From positions 1 through 56,298 of IMG/VR virus record IMGVR_UViG_3300037861_000279: 56,298 nt of DNA; one strand, given 5' to 3'. Position 1 is the stretch's first letter. Every line of letters starts with the position of its first letter. The position numbers and the translations under genes were made by a program. The DNA is from a virus. Below, one piece after another: positions 1-10,846 of the stretch. The notes below the pieces were generated by a model, which had not been told where the DNA came from, did no database searches, and saw only the letters and a program-made list of their open reading frames with translations.

Positions 1-144
1 CAATTCGGATCCGCACTACAGAAAATCTCTAGACTTCTCTACCATTTGCAAGAAGAGACTGGAATTGGCAGCAACCCTCGAAGCTATTCAGTTGAAACTC
101 GGGCGTGGTCTTACTCCAAAAGAAATCTCCGACACCAGGCTACA
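1..144. repeat. Terminal overlap, left copy
   Basis: The first 144 bases reappear as the last 144 bases in the same orientation. The only difference is C at 27 here versus T at 56181. This is what a circular assembly, or a circularly permuted or terminally redundant phage genome, looks like when linearised. The reading frame of the giant gene runs through the repeat in the same frame at both ends, because 56,154 is divisible by three. Confidence 0.95.
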
Positions 145-3100
145 CATGAAGGGCCTGCAGCAAGCCGGAGCTGACATCGAGGTATCATGTGGTGCCTGCT
201 ATGTTGACTCTGCCAGGATCAAAATCGGTCTTGCCGTGGAGAGATTCATTCGATTGTTTCCTGATTTCGCCCAACACAAAGAGGATCTCCTTTTTCAGCG
301 GGGGCTCGATAAGCTAAAGAGAGATAATCCGGATGTATTCACCAAGTTCACCAGCTACATTGCCCCGCAGAATATCAAGGCATCCGAGTCGAGGACAGAT
401 TATGACTCTGACATCCTCTTCTTGCCGCAAAAATTGGTTGACCTCTTTAACATCAGGTCCGGTTTGAGGTGGCAGTCATGGTCCGATTTCGAGGTTCCTC
501 ATCTTATCGATGCCATGCAGGCAGTCGTTGATCATGCCGCCAGGGGATTAAAGGCCCACACCTACACGAAGGTACCCCTTATGGCCGAATTGTTCGGCAG
601 AACAGGGATTATGATGAACATGTCCCTTATCCCGAAAGGCACTGGAGTTAATAAGGATGGATCTCTGGACTTTGATCCAGTCGAGGGGATGCCTTTTGAT
701 GTAGCCAAAGAACTGCGTAACAGGAAAGAGCACAGCAATACAGTGGGTACCATCGCCATCGGTGTTACTGATGAGAATATCCTGGCCATGATGGCAGATC
801 CTGATATCGACTTTATCATCCCATACCACAAGTCTGGCCTGCCAAAGATCATTGCAGACCGAGAGGGAATGGAAGCTTGGCAAGATTACACCGACTCACA
901 AAACAATAAAATCGGTGATAAAAAGCTGTTCGCCAAGTCTCGGTTCAAGGACATCGACGACTTCAGTGATTGGGACTCGACTCTTGCCTGGTGGGATGTC
1001 ACAAAGACGGGTGATGAGAATGCCAGTGTGTATCTAAAAACTGCCAGGGACGCTGGAGTAAAACCGAAATTTGCCAAGTTCAGCAATAAGCCTGGCTATT
1101 GGAAAACACTCATCGACCGGAAGATGTTCAACAACGATGGGGCCCAGATTATCCAGCAGGCACTTAAACCTGTCTACGACATGGAACTGGTGAACAAAAC
1201 CATCAGCGAGTACCAGGCCCCAAGGTCAGAGGCGGATCCACAGATTGTCGATGATATCGCCAATACAATGCCAAAGACTCTTTCCAATGAAGAGATAAAG
1301 ACAGGATCTCATAAGACCCAGTCACAGCACGACCTTCTTCTCTCGAAAAAGAAATCAGATCGCAGCAAGTCTGAAGAGAAAAGGATTGCCGGCATAAAAG
1401 ATAAGATCAAGAACGGTGTCAAGGCTGAGACTCTCAGATCTGATGGTGCCGCCAAAAAGGAATTGACCAAACCAGAGCAGGTTGGATTGGCTTACCTCTT
1501 CGACCTTCATAAGGCCCAGCAGATGTACCCTGGCGATTATGATCGGTTGATGAAGCTGTATACCAAGGCCGGAGGTCAGTTCTCTTTCTCCAGCCCTGCA
1601 GCCGGAAAAGCCGAGGAGGCCGAGCCAGCACAGGCAGATGGTGAGATCCAATATTCCATCCGGACAAAGCCAGCTCCGAAAGAGACCAAAAAGGCATACA
1701 AATTATTCAGGAAAGTAGGCGATGCAGCACACGCTCTATTCATAGGTCGTTCTATGCCCATGAAAGAAGGAACGTGGTATGACGCACAGTCTCCGCTCAT
1801 AAAAGACTTGGAAGGCCTTCCCGTTAACAAAACATATCTGATCGATAAAAAGGGCAATGCTGTTACCAAGAGATTTGCCAACAAGCAACAAGCTCCAAAC
1901 AAAAAGCTTATAAACGAGGCAGGCTTAGACGGAACAAGATACGTGCTGATCAAGGAGCACAAAAAGACAGGCGAGAGGCTATACCACAACTGGGGCATCA
2001 ATGGCAGTGGTGGAGTCTCCACCTTCGCCATGCGACCAGGCTGGCACTCTACCAACGTTCCGTCAGCTCGACATATAGGTGAGCAGGTAGACGGCAAAGT
2101 TGCCTACCGCAGAGAAGATGAACAATGGGCAGAGATAGAGGTCTCCGCCGATAAAGACTACAACGAGGAAGCAAACAGTCGAGCCTCAAAAGATATACCC
2201 GAGAATATCCCAGAAGACGGTTGGTACTCCTTCCAGACGAATACGAATGCCAACAAGGCACAGGATTGGTTTATCGGGGGAAGCATCAAGATCAACCGAT
2301 TTCTGTCCGACTTAGAAGCACAGGAGATTTCACTGGCTGACGGGTACGAAGCAGACCTGCCTAGAAAGAATGCTACAGAGGTCTCCGAGGCACCAGAAAC
2401 TTCGCTCAAACAACTCAAAGAAAAGCACAGTGGTTCAATCGGCACCATCCTGATCAGTGAGTCTGGCAACGACATTAAATTGGCTTCTATAATTGTACAG
2501 AAAGACAATCGTAAACAAGGCGTGGGTACTGCCTTCATGAACGATCTTGTCGCTCTAGCCGATTCTCAAGGTAAACGAATTTTGCTATCCCCAGGTCAGA
2601 AAGATGACAAGCACGGTACGTCCTCAAGATCGAGATTAGTCAAGTTTTATAAACGGTTCGGTTTTGTTGAGAATAAAGGAAGGAATAAAGACTTCCAAAT
2701 ATCCGAAGGAATGTTTCGTGATCCTGCCGACGATGTCTCCGAGTCTCCAGATACCTCCAAAGAAACAGGTCCGGTACAAGAGACCACACTCGGCGAGATC
2801 CTAAATAAAGCCCAGACCGAATCTGTTAACGAGGGAGTCCGGAAGTTGTCCAAGCTTCTCGGGCAATTCATCCCAGCAGAAAAACTAAAGATCAAAGTTG
2901 TAATCGATCCATCGGCGAGGTCTTCGAGCTTCAAGTCGAACAAAAACACAGGGTTTAAACAGATCACAATAAAGTCATCACTGAAGCATGGAGTTAACTT
3001 GCATGAGATCGTCCATGCAGTCACTGTGCTTGAAATGAATAGCAACCCCGTTCTCAGGCAGAAGGTCAAACACTTGATGCATCAAGTCAAAACGGACCTG

Positions 3101-6100
3101 ATTAAGAACGGTGTCATCTCCAAAGAATTACTCGATGCGGCTGCAGAGTCCAAAACAAGCAGAGAGTTTAAGAGCAACTTCAATGGCAAGATCGACAAGA
3201 CGGTGGGTGATATCGTCTATGCCTTCTTAAATGAGAAAGAGTTCCTGGCCCAGGCATTCTCTTCCAATAAATTCCAGAATCTTCTCAATGGTATTCAGGT
3301 CCGTGATAAGGGTGCTATGAAAAGTGCCTGGGACGCCTTCGTTGAGCTGGTAATGAAAGGTCTCGGAATAAACCCCAAACATGACAATGCCTTTTCTGAG
3401 GCGATCAAACTGGTTGCTGAACTGGCAGGGAAGGAGGCCACAACCGCAGACACAATCTCCTTGGAAAATATGTTCTCTCCAGATTGGTATTCAAGATTAC
3501 AGGGAACCCTGCAGGAAAAAGGAAGTACACAAACTGCAGACCAGTGGCTGAAGTCTATTTCCAGCTGGAAGAAAAAAGGCACCTTGCCTGCTCCGGTTCA
3601 AGAAGAACTTGAATGGTCAGGCCTCGAAGACTACCTGGCAGGACTTGGTAAGGAAAAGGTCTCCCGTGAGCAGCTGGCAAAATTTGTTGCTGACAATGGG
3701 GTTAAACTTGAGGAGGTTGTAAAGCAGGGAGGTAATCCAGACGGAGGTAATCCAGACGGAGACTGGGAGGATGCAACATCAGAGGAAATCCTCGAAGCGT
3801 ATATGGCCATGACCGGTCAGACCGAAGACGAGGTGCAGTGGGTTACCGAGGGAGACATGATAGTAGAACTAAACATGGAACTCGACCCATCAAATGATGC
3901 AGCAAAGTTTGTGGAATACCAACTCCCTGGCGGAAAGAATTATAAAGAGCTGTTGATCACCTTGCCCAAAAAAGAGAACACTCCCGAGAGAAAGAAGTTC
4001 GAATCCTTTATTGGCAAGATGGAGACGAAATATGGCGATGACTGGATAGACGAGATAACAAAAGCGGAAGAGGACGAGAGAAACATTCTCGCAAGGGACT
4101 CCGCAAATTCACAGGATCTCCAGTTCGATTCATCCCATTACGAAGAAGCCAATATCTTGGCTCATATCCGCTTCAACGAACGTTTGGACCCCGATGGTAA
4201 GAAGGTTCTTTTCCTTGAAGAGATCCAGAGTGACTGGCATCAGTCTGGAAAAAAGAAAGGCTATAAGGGAGACAGTGCTAAGTTCACCGAAAAATGGAAA
4301 GATCATGTTGAGAAGATAGAGCCTTACGTTAGTGCAAACAATGAGAACATAGCAGGTGAGGATATAGCGAATGTTGTCGGAGACCCCCTTGTCCTTGAAT
4401 CTATAGGAGTGCCTGAGGCAATAATAAACGAAGGCCTGGCGTTGGTTAAAGAGATGAATAGCGACTTGTCATCAGTGCCAAACGCACCATTCAAGAGCAC
4501 ACCGGCATGGACGATGTTGGCGATGAAACGGATGATACGCTATGCCACGGAGAACGGGTTTGACAAGGTTGCCTGGACTACTGGCGAGCAGCAGGCAGAA
4601 CGGTATGATCTGAGCAAGAAGATAAGCAGAGTTGTCTATGATCCAAACGATAAAACTCTTTTTGCCTATGACCTCGACAGCAAGCAGGTCATGAAAGAGC
4701 GCAATGTAGGAGAAGGTCAGATAGAGGATCACATTGGCAAGGAAGCTGCCAGGAGACTCACCTCAAAGGAAAACACCAATCTCAAGCATGAAAGCAAGGG
4801 AGGAGGAGTAAACTTCTATGAGATAGAAGGCGAAAATCTCAAGGTTGGCGGCGAAGGAATGAAGGCCTTCTATGACAAGATGCTCCCCTCCAACACGCAG
4901 AAATTCATTAAGCAGTTTGGTGGAAAGGTTGAGAATTTTCAGGTCGACGTCGGGTCTCAAGACTGGGTAAGTGGAAGCATGGTCATGGACTCAATGGGTA
5001 TTCCGGAAAAAGACCAGTCAGCCTATTGGGGAAACCTCGAGGCTGAAGAGCGTGATCAACTCCAAGACGACTACCGGAAAGAAATATCACATAGCAACCA
5101 GCAGGGGTTCTCAATAACTCCGGCCATGCAAGAGTCTGCAGGCATGCCTTTGTTCGCACCGAAAAGTTTAGAAGACGATGTGTCCGAAGCACCCCCAGGC
5201 GAAGACTCGATAGAGGGCATCATGTCCAACCTTCGTAAGACTGCCACAACCAAGGCAGATCTAGAGAAGGCTGGCATAGCAAAAGAACAAGAAATAATCG
5301 AACAATATCGGAAACTTGAGACACTTGCGAGAGATCCGCATTCTTCTATCGCAAGCAAGCAGGCGATGATCGCATCCTTCCTGAAAGTTCTTCCCGTGAA
5401 CGTCCGTGCAAAGGTCATCACTCCTTTGACTTTCATCAGCAGGTTTCTGGGAATTGGAACTCATACGAAGCGAATGGATGAGGCCCTTGCCCGTGCGGAA
5501 AAAGAACTTGTCAGTTACTTGAGTCGTGAGATAATTGCCGGTATTCAAAAGGGGATCACTCCCAAGAAACTGGCCAAAAACAGAATCAAGAAAGATACCA
5601 TCGGGCCTGCTGCAGCAAGAGATCTTCAGTTCATCAGGGACACTCTGAAAGAAGAAGATATCGAGGCGATTGCGGTACAGGTCGATGCTCAGATTCTAAG
5701 GAAAGAAGATGAACTCGAGGCGGCAACCGACAAGGAGGCCCTGGTAATCGAAGATGAATTGTCCGATCTCCGGTCTCACAGGAATATCATTGAGACATTT
5801 GGAGATCTCAAAACTCAGAACCTTGAGGATCTGTTGTTTGCCAAGGAGGCCCTGAACTCGATTGTCTCTGAGGGAAGAGCCCTGTGGAGAGCACAGCAGG
5901 AATCTTTCAAGGCAGCATTGGGACCAGTCGTTGCCAAAGTCCAACAGGACATTTCCGGCCAGGAAGATCCGACTGTTGAGTCAGCTGCAGAGGCCACCAA
6001 AAGAAGGGAGAAAGAGGACACAGTTAAGGGACGGGCGAAGAAGACTTGGAATGCAGTTGAGAACAGCATCCTGTCCTGGGAATTTTTGATGAACAAACTC

Positions 6101-8284
6101 TCTACTCTTGCCGGCGATAAAGTCCTGCAGTCATATACAACGAAGAAGATGTTATCAGTGGCCAAAAAAGCAACCGATGACGAGATCCTCTATAAGGATG
6201 AATCTGATACGACTATTCATTCAAAAGCTATGGAGATTTTCAACACCAAGAAGGATGCTGACCTGAATGAGCTTTTCATGGATCAGGAGATAAAGCAATC
6301 CGGAGAAGTCTTCGCATATGGCGAGATGGGGAAACAGCTTGGTGACTTCACCATGTCTCCCATGGAAGCTGCCTACATGTATGCCGTCCGGAAAAACCCC
6401 GACAGTATTCCGACATTCGAAGGCATGCACATGACCGACAAGACCTTCGATGAAATTGAGAAGTTTATCGGGCCGGAGCTGAAAGCGTGGGTCGACTATA
6501 ATGTCGATGAGTATCTGCAGGATTTCCACTACGATGTGAATCAGGTTTACCGGAAAGTTTTCGGAACCAATCTCTCTAAAACACCAGGGTATATCTCATG
6601 GTATCGAGATGTTCCCGGGAAGGTACAGGAAAAGGGTATAGCGGCGAGCCCTTCAGAGTCCGGAACTAAGGGAATGGCGAGGGGTGCATTCAAGGAAAGA
6701 GTCAAGAACACCAACCCCTACCGGATGATGAGCTTCAACGATGTGCTGATGAAGCATGTCGATGAGATGAACAACTTCCGTGCCTGGGCCATGCCTACCA
6801 AAGTTATAAACGGAGTGTTCAATAATCGACAGACACAACGATTGATAACTCAGCACCATGGGGCAAACCTGGCCAAGAATATTAAGCAATTCCAGACGGA
6901 CTTCACCAAGTCTCCGACAGAACTCCGTGGAGATCTGCCGTGGCTCGACCAGTTACGAGGCAACATCACAACGGCAATGACTGCCCTCAATCCTACAATC
7001 TTCCTGAAACAGTTGACCTCAATCCCAGCACTGGCAGAATCAATTCCAGCCAGTGCCTGGGCGAAGAACTCTGCCTTATTTTGGACAAATCCTCTGAAAG
7101 CCTGGAACATATTAAAAGATTCCAAAACCTGGGAAGGACGGAGACAAATGGGCATGGAGCGGGACATACGAACTGCCCAGGTCGTTTCCGGATCACAGGC
7201 TATTGCTAATGTCCGGAACCTGAAGAACAGAGCAATGTTTCTCGTAAAGTGGGGTGATGGTGCGGCTATTCTGGTGGGCGGATATCCTGTTTACAAATAT
7301 CATTTCGACAAAAATTTGAGTGAGATGGGCAAGGCTGCAGCTCACAAGTTTGCCCTTGGTAAGTTCGAAGAGGCCATGGACAGAACCCAGCAGTCTAGCG
7401 GCATAAAGGACCAGGGTAATATCCAGCGTTCCGGCAGCTATGCCAAGCTGTTCACCATGTTTATCACATCTCCAAAGCAATACACCTCCCAGATAACTGC
7501 AGCCATAAGGGGAATACACGCTAATCCAAAGGATGGGGATGCATACAAGAGACTGTTTATTTTTGGCGTACTCATGCCGTCCTTATTCAAAGCGACAGCT
7601 ACTGGCCTCCTTGGTATAATCGGTGGTGATGATGACGATAAAGAAGAGTTTGTCAGTGGCCAGATAAAAGCGATCTTGACCTCTCCTCTCAACGGGATCC
7701 CCATAGTTCGTGATCTCCAAAATGCTGTGTGGGAATCAGCTGTGGGAGAATGGTACGGTACCGATGTCGATTATTCTCCGGCCACTCAGGCCGGAAGTTC
7801 TTTGATGGGCGCCATTTATCATGGGGCAAAGTTGTTGTCCAGTGAAGAGATGACTCCCGAGAAGAAAGAGAAACATCAGAACTTAGCATTGAAAAATTTG
7901 TTTGAAACCGTTGGCTATCGTTTCGGTTTACCTGCCAATACCGTGCGGAAAATGGTTTTGGAAAACTGGGCTGATGTTGCCTCTGGAGAAACCGATTACC
8001 CAATCAGGAGGAGTCTCGGGTTTAGTCGTTATGCCATGGGCGAAAAAGCAAGTCGGTACACCAGAAACAAAACCAAGGTGGAAGATGCCACAAAGCGGAG
8101 AGAGGACAAAGAGCCGAGGGAAGGAGACGGTAATCTCTTAAAGCTCAATGGTTTTCTAAAGGACACAGAAACGAGAGTCAGAAGATTAAAAAAGCTCAAG
8201 GGCCTGGCAAAAACCAAAGAGAGCAAAGATGGCTATTCAGAGAAAATAGAAAAGGTTAGGTCACAATTTAATAATCGGTTCTAG
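2..8284 (+). CDS. Giant polyvalent virion-type protein, C-terminal part (continues from 52475-56298)
   Basis: This is the continuation of the gene that starts at 52475. The whole product is about 3,987 residues, and this part is residues about 1228-3987. A TTG at 65 is not a real start because the frame is open upstream through the joint. Visible modules in order: a conserved block with a CxxC pair (C1290, C1293), SWSDFE, HLIDAMQ, YTKVP and ADPDIDFIIPYHKSG stretches; a GNAT-like segment (about 2050-2125, with RKQGVG and FYKRFGF); an HEIVH zincin motif (H2228-H2232); a module with EIQSDWHQ (about 2634) and AWTTGEQQAERYDL (about 2750) that recurs in phage polyvalent proteins; a long charged helical region; and a C-terminal conserved block (about 3320-3700) followed by a hydrophobic stretch (about 3746-3770). 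Iyer and colleagues described such large polyvalent proteins as injected with phage or plasmid DNA to counter host functions. That role here is inferred from domain content and from the preceding ejection-like genes. No T7-type RNA polymerase motif was recognised. Confidence 0.88.
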   Translation, partial: NSDPHYRKSLDFSTICKKRLELAATLEAIQLKLGRGLTPKEISDTRLHMKGLQQAGADIEVSCGACYVDSARIKIGLAVERFIRLFPDFAQHKEDLLFQRGLDKLKRDNPDVFTKFTSYIAPQNIKASESRTDYDSDILFLPQKLVDLFNIRSGLRWQSWSDFEVPHLIDAMQAVVDHAARGLKAHTYTKVPLMAELFGRTGIMMNMSLIPKGTGVNKDGSLDFDPVEGMPFDVAKELRNRKEHSNTVGTIAIGVTDENILAMMADPDIDFIIPYHKSGLPKIIADREGMEAWQDYTDSQNNKIGDKKLFAKSRFKDIDDFSDWDSTLAWWDVTKTGDENASVYLKTARDAGVKPKFAKFSNKPGYWKTLIDRKMFNNDGAQIIQQALKPVYDMELVNKTISEYQAPRSEADPQIVDDIANTMPKTLSNEEIKTGSHKTQSQHDLLLSKKKSDRSKSEEKRIAGIKDKIKNGVKAETLRSDGAAKKELTKPEQVGLAYLFDLHKAQQMYPGDYDRLMKLYTKAGGQFSFSSPAAGKAEEAEPAQADGEIQYSIRTKPAPKETKKAYKLFRKVGDAAHALFIGRSMPMKEGTWYDAQSPLIKDLEGLPVNKTYLIDKKGNAVTKRFANKQQAPNKKLINEAGLDGTRYVLIKEHKKTGERLYHNWGINGSGGVSTFAMRPGWHSTNVPSARHIGEQVDGKVAYRREDEQWAEIEVSADKDYNEEANSRASKDIPENIPEDGWYSFQTNTNANKAQDWFIGGSIKINRFLSDLEAQEISLADGYEADLPRKNATEVSEAPETSLKQLKEKHSGSIGTILISESGNDIKLASIIVQKDNRKQGVGTAFMNDLVALADSQGKRILLSPGQKDDKHGTSSRSRLVKFYKRFGFVENKGRNKDFQISEGMFRDPADDVSESPDTSKETGPVQETTLGEILNKAQTESVNEGVRKLSKLLGQFIPAEKLKIKVVIDPSARSSSFKSNKNTGFKQITIKSSLKHGVNLHEIVHAVTVLEMNSNPVLRQKVKHLMHQVKTDLIKNGVISKELLDAAAESKTSREFKSNFNGKIDKTVGDIVYAFLNEKEFLAQAFSSNKFQNLLNGIQVRDKGAMKSAWDAFVELVMKGLGINPKHDNAFSEAIKLVAELAGKEATTADTISLENMFSPDWYSRLQGTLQEKGSTQTADQWLKSISSWKKKGTLPAPVQEELEWSGLEDYLAGLGKEKVSREQLAKFVADNGVKLEEVVKQGGNPDGGNPDGDWEDATSEEILEAYMAMTGQTEDEVQWVTEGDMIVELNMELDPSNDAAKFVEYQLPGGKNYKELLITLPKKENTPERKKFESFIGKMETKYGDDWIDEITKAEEDERNILARDSANSQDLQFDSSHYEEANILAHIRFNERLDPDGKKVLFLEEIQSDWHQSGKKKGYKGDSAKFTEKWKDHVEKIEPYVSANNENIAGEDIANVVGDPLVLESIGVPEAIINEGLALVKEMNSDLSSVPNAPFKSTPAWTMLAMKRMIRYATENGFDKVAWTTGEQQAERYDLSKKISRVVYDPNDKTLFAYDLDSKQVMKERNVGEGQIEDHIGKEAARRLTSKENTNLKHESKGGGVNFYEIEGENLKVGGEGMKAFYDKMLPSNTQKFIKQFGGKVENFQVDVGSQDWVSGSMVMDSMGIPEKDQSAYWGNLEAEERDQLQDDYRKEISHSNQQGFSITPAMQESAGMPLFAPKSLEDDVSEAPPGEDSIEGIMSNLRKTATTKADLEKAGIAKEQEIIEQYRKLETLARDPHSSIASKQAMIASFLKVLPVNVRAKVITPLTFISRFLGIGTHTKRMDEALARAEKELVSYLSREIIAGIQKGITPKKLAKNRIKKDTIGPAAARDLQFIRDTLKEEDIEAIAVQVDAQILRKEDELEAATDKEALVIEDELSDLRSHRNIIETFGDLKTQNLEDLLFAKEALNSIVSEGRALWRAQQESFKAALGPVVAKVQQDISGQEDPTVESAAEATKRREKEDTVKGRAKKTWNAVENSILSWEFLMNKLSTLAGDKVLQSYTTKKMLSVAKKATDDEILYKDESDTTIHSKAMEIFNTKKDADLNELFMDQEIKQSGEVFAYGEMGKQLGDFTMSPMEAAYMYAVRKNPDSIPTFEGMHMTDKTFDEIEKFIGPELKAWVDYNVDEYLQDFHYDVNQVYRKVFGTNLSKTPGYISWYRDVPGKVQEKGIAASPSESGTKGMARGAFKERVKNTNPYRMMSFNDVLMKHVDEMNNFRAWAMPTKVINGVFNNRQTQRLITQHHGANLAKNIKQFQTDFTKSPTELRGDLPWLDQLRGNITTAMTALNPTIFLKQLTSIPALAESIPASAWAKNSALFWTNPLKAWNILKDSKTWEGRRQMGMERDIRTAQVVSGSQAIANVRNLKNRAMFLVKWGDGAAILVGGYPVYKYHFDKNLSEMGKAAAHKFALGKFEEAMDRTQQSSGIKDQGNIQRSGSYAKLFTMFITSPKQYTSQITAAIRGIHANPKDGDAYKRLFIFGVLMPSLFKATATGLLGIIGGDDDDKEEFVSGQIKAILTSPLNGIPIVRDLQNAVWESAVGEWYGTDVDYSPATQAGSSLMGAIYHGAKLLSSEEMTPEKKEKHQNLALKNLFETVGYRFGLPANTVRKMVLENWADVASGETDYPIRRSLGFSRYAMGEKASRYTRNKTKVEDATKRREDKEPREGDGNLLKLNGFLKDTETRVRRLKKLKGLAKTKESKDGYSEKIEKVRSQFNNRF

Positions 8285-8333
8285 GCTTTAAAAATGGTAT
8301 CGTATAAATAAAAATTCAAATGAGACCTCTATT

Positions 8334-8705
8334 ATGATAACTGCAATAGCAAACGAAGATGGAACCGTTGCTCTGGTTGGAAAGCAAGGGACCACTTGGG
8401 ACATATCACTAACTTTATTCCAAGATGAGGCCGGAACTGTTCCTTTTGATCTTACCCTGTACCTGGCTCGTGGTGAATATCGGAAAGACTACAAGACAAC
8501 ATCTCTTCCCCTTCTCGCTTTTACCTGTACCCCAGACCTAGGTGGGGATGCCAATGTGTTGAAAATAACTGCAACAGCCGCCTTAACAGCGGGGTTAGCA
8601 ATATTGTCTGGAGTGTATGATATAGAAGTTTACAACCAAGATGAGTCCTCTGTTGAGCGAGTACTAGAGGGTAAACTCACAGTGTCCCAAGAGGTCACAA
8701 AGTAA
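8334..8705 (+). CDS. Putative phage fibre-associated structural protein
   Basis: 123 residues, beginning MITAIANEDGTVALVGKQG. The alternating hydrophobic pattern suggests a beta-sandwich, like the small domains upstream of baseplate or fibre genes in many phages. Its stop overlaps the start of the 713-residue fibre gene (TAATG), so the two are probably translationally coupled. It starts 49 bases after the giant gene. I recognise no named family; a fibre-attachment or upper-fibre role is inferred from position only. Confidence 0.6.
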   Translation: MITAIANEDGTVALVGKQGTTWDISLTLFQDEAGTVPFDLTLYLARGEYRKDYKTTSLPLLAFTCTPDLGGDANVLKITATAALTAGLAILSGVYDIEVYNQDESSVERVLEGKLTVSQEVTK

Positions 8706-10846
8706 TGGCGCCCTTTGATCCATCAATAATCGCCAATTCGAATGTGCTGTTGATGGGCTTGGATTCTTCCGGAGTCTCTGCAGATCAAACAGATTTCCCT
8801 TTAACCGTTGCCCTCGACACATCAAACCCACTACACAAACCCATCTTCGAGGATCTCGAACCATCAGCCCTTCTACCTGGCGGAGGTCTTCCAGCAAATA
8901 GATGGGAAACTATGTCTTTTGATGGTTCAACCCTGTTTCCAGATATTGGAACAGTAACAGGAGAGATGACTAACACTCATGTAGCCTACGAGGGTCTCGA
9001 CCTCGAGCCATACCTGTTGGGTGCTGACAGTAATCCTCCTGTGTATGTCACCTTCAGTGAGGTTGTACCTTTCAAATCCATAGTAATTAACGTTAGACCT
9101 CGTGTTAATTATAGAGGGTTGTGGATTTTCAACACTCCTACAAACAACAAACGTCTTTACACGGGAAATACCTACTCCGGACAATATAGGAGGCTGATTG
9201 CTGGTGTTACTCCCGTTGACTTTTGGATAGATGACACGAGGTGGTACAAGATAGTAGTAGTTGAAGGATCTGACAGTGACCATCACTGGGTATGGATGGA
9301 TGGCGTTAAATATCCAACGGAAGTGCTAACCAGTTTTTCCGGATTAATAGACAAACTTGGCTATACTGGAACTGACGGAAATACCGACGTTCCTAGCTGG
9401 AAAGATATCCAGATTTATGACTATGCCTTAACTGATGAAATGGTCAGTGATATCTTCACCCCAAGACCTCAATTACGTATAGCTATAACGGATAACCTTG
9501 GACAGCTTCCAGTTGAGGTCGAGTCATGGGTGCCTGCCGGATCTCCGACTGAAAATGCACTCCCCGTTGCTTTTGATCAAAGCTCTATGTTTAATTCCTC
9601 ATATCAAGCCGACAAAATGTTTGATGATGTTGATTTGAGTCATTGGCTTGCGACAAGTAAGGATCTAGAGTGGGCATCTTGGGACTATGGATCTACTATC
9701 GCCAGTCCAGTAGAAATTTACACCCTTAAAAGGCCACAAGATTCCTCATATAGCAGAGCCCCAAAGGACTGGTATTTCCAAGGGAGTCACAACAACATAG
9801 ATTGGGATACCCTTGACACGGTCACTGAGTCAACTGGCTGGGGATGGCTCGAGCAAAGAGCGTTCACCTGTGACGATACGACCACAGCTTATCGATATTA
9901 TAGAATTTATTGTTTGATCAACAATGGAGACAACTCTTACATGTCCATTGGTAAGCTCCAGGCCCTTTCTTCCCCCCCAGGAAAAGCAGTTCTTCACACA
10001 AAAATTCCAAGTTATCCGTCGTCCTCCGATGGAGAAATAAGACTGCTATGGGACAAGAACCAGCCTGGTAACACTGCATACGTCGGGGACACTGGAGATG
10101 CAGCTGCCCAAAATGTTTGGGACGATGGTTTTGTCGCTGTATATCATATGGCTCAAGACCCATCCGGTGGGGTTGGTTCCATACTGGATTCAACAATTAA
10201 TGTGAAGCACGGTACGCCTGGAGGCTCAATGTCCTCCAGTAATCTGGTTAATGGTCCAATAGGTAAAGCGATAGAGCTTGATGGCGTAAACGATTACATA
10301 GCAACAACGTCGCAACCAACTATCGACAACCTGAGTGCTGAGATAATGATGCAATCCACTGCCGGAGGGTTGTCAGCACAGGTAGCAATAGATACAGGCT
10401 GGTGGGCGGCAGACCCGTCGTTTTTTATATACCAGTCCCGCAACCTTGTTGGGGTGAGAACCAATGCCCTGCTTCAAGAAGAGTCAGCCGTATTTATAGA
10501 TGGTATTTGGCAATTGTGTAGCCTTACCTATGATTCCACTAATCTCGTAGTTTACATGGATGGAGTGCAAACTGGATCTACAACTAAGGCAGGAATGGCT
10601 GGTACGACAGAAGAATTTCTGACTATAGGAAAACAAGCTGAGTCCCTTCGCAATTTCTTTAAAGGGATGGTGGCCGAGGTGAGGATATCAAATGTTGCCA
10701 GGTCTGCTGATTGGATTGCATTGACTAACCTGTCTCTGACCGACCAGCTTATTACATGGGCTGAGATCTCCTTTGGAGCATACCTTGGTGCCGCTAAAGT
10801 AACTGCTGCCTATTTAGGCTCAATTCCACTCTCGAGAATATCATGA
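8705..10846 (+). CDS. Tail fibre/adhesin with DUF2341-like, discoidin-like and LamG-like domains
   Basis: 713 residues. Residues about 255-280 and 430-460 (QLPVEVESW; WDKNQPG; VWDDGFVAVYHM) resemble DUF2341, which usually precedes a concanavalin A/LamG fold. Residues about 280-420 look like an F5/8-type (discoidin) carbohydrate-binding domain (PKDWYFQGS; YRYYRIY). Residues about 475-680 look like a LamG/laminin-type jelly roll (GKAIELDGVNDYI; FFKGMVAEVRISNVAR). These folds bind sugars, so a receptor-binding fibre outside the virion is likely. Its end overlaps the next fibre gene by 4 bases (ATGA). Confidence 0.8.
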   Translation: MAPFDPSIIANSNVLLMGLDSSGVSADQTDFPLTVALDTSNPLHKPIFEDLEPSALLPGGGLPANRWETMSFDGSTLFPDIGTVTGEMTNTHVAYEGLDLEPYLLGADSNPPVYVTFSEVVPFKSIVINVRPRVNYRGLWIFNTPTNNKRLYTGNTYSGQYRRLIAGVTPVDFWIDDTRWYKIVVVEGSDSDHHWVWMDGVKYPTEVLTSFSGLIDKLGYTGTDGNTDVPSWKDIQIYDYALTDEMVSDIFTPRPQLRIAITDNLGQLPVEVESWVPAGSPTENALPVAFDQSSMFNSSYQADKMFDDVDLSHWLATSKDLEWASWDYGSTIASPVEIYTLKRPQDSSYSRAPKDWYFQGSHNNIDWDTLDTVTESTGWGWLEQRAFTCDDTTTAYRYYRIYCLINNGDNSYMSIGKLQALSSPPGKAVLHTKIPSYPSSSDGEIRLLWDKNQPGNTAYVGDTGDAAAQNVWDDGFVAVYHMAQDPSGGVGSILDSTINVKHGTPGGSMSSSNLVNGPIGKAIELDGVNDYIATTSQPTIDNLSAEIMMQSTAGGLSAQVAIDTGWWAADPSFFIYQSRNLVGVRTNALLQEESAVFIDGIWQLCSLTYDSTNLVVYMDGVQTGSTTKAGMAGTTEEFLTIGKQAESLRNFFKGMVAEVRISNVARSADWIALTNLSLTDQLITWAEISFGAYLGAAKVTAAYLGSIPLSRIS

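Noticed and set aside
65-70. TTG at 65 as the start of a 2,739-residue protein
   Set aside because: The frame is open upstream through the circular joint and continues from ATG 52475, so 65 is an internal codon.
3733-3768. Short in-frame tandem repeat (GGTAATCCAGAC twice) in the giant gene
   Set aside because: Two copies encoding a Gly-Asn-Pro-Asp linker; a minor low-complexity linker, not a functional repeat.
2-8284. N4-type virion RNA polymerase in the giant protein
   Set aside because: The size and position invite the comparison, but I recognised no T7/N4-type polymerase motifs. The modules seen are GNAT, zincin and polyvalent-protein types.
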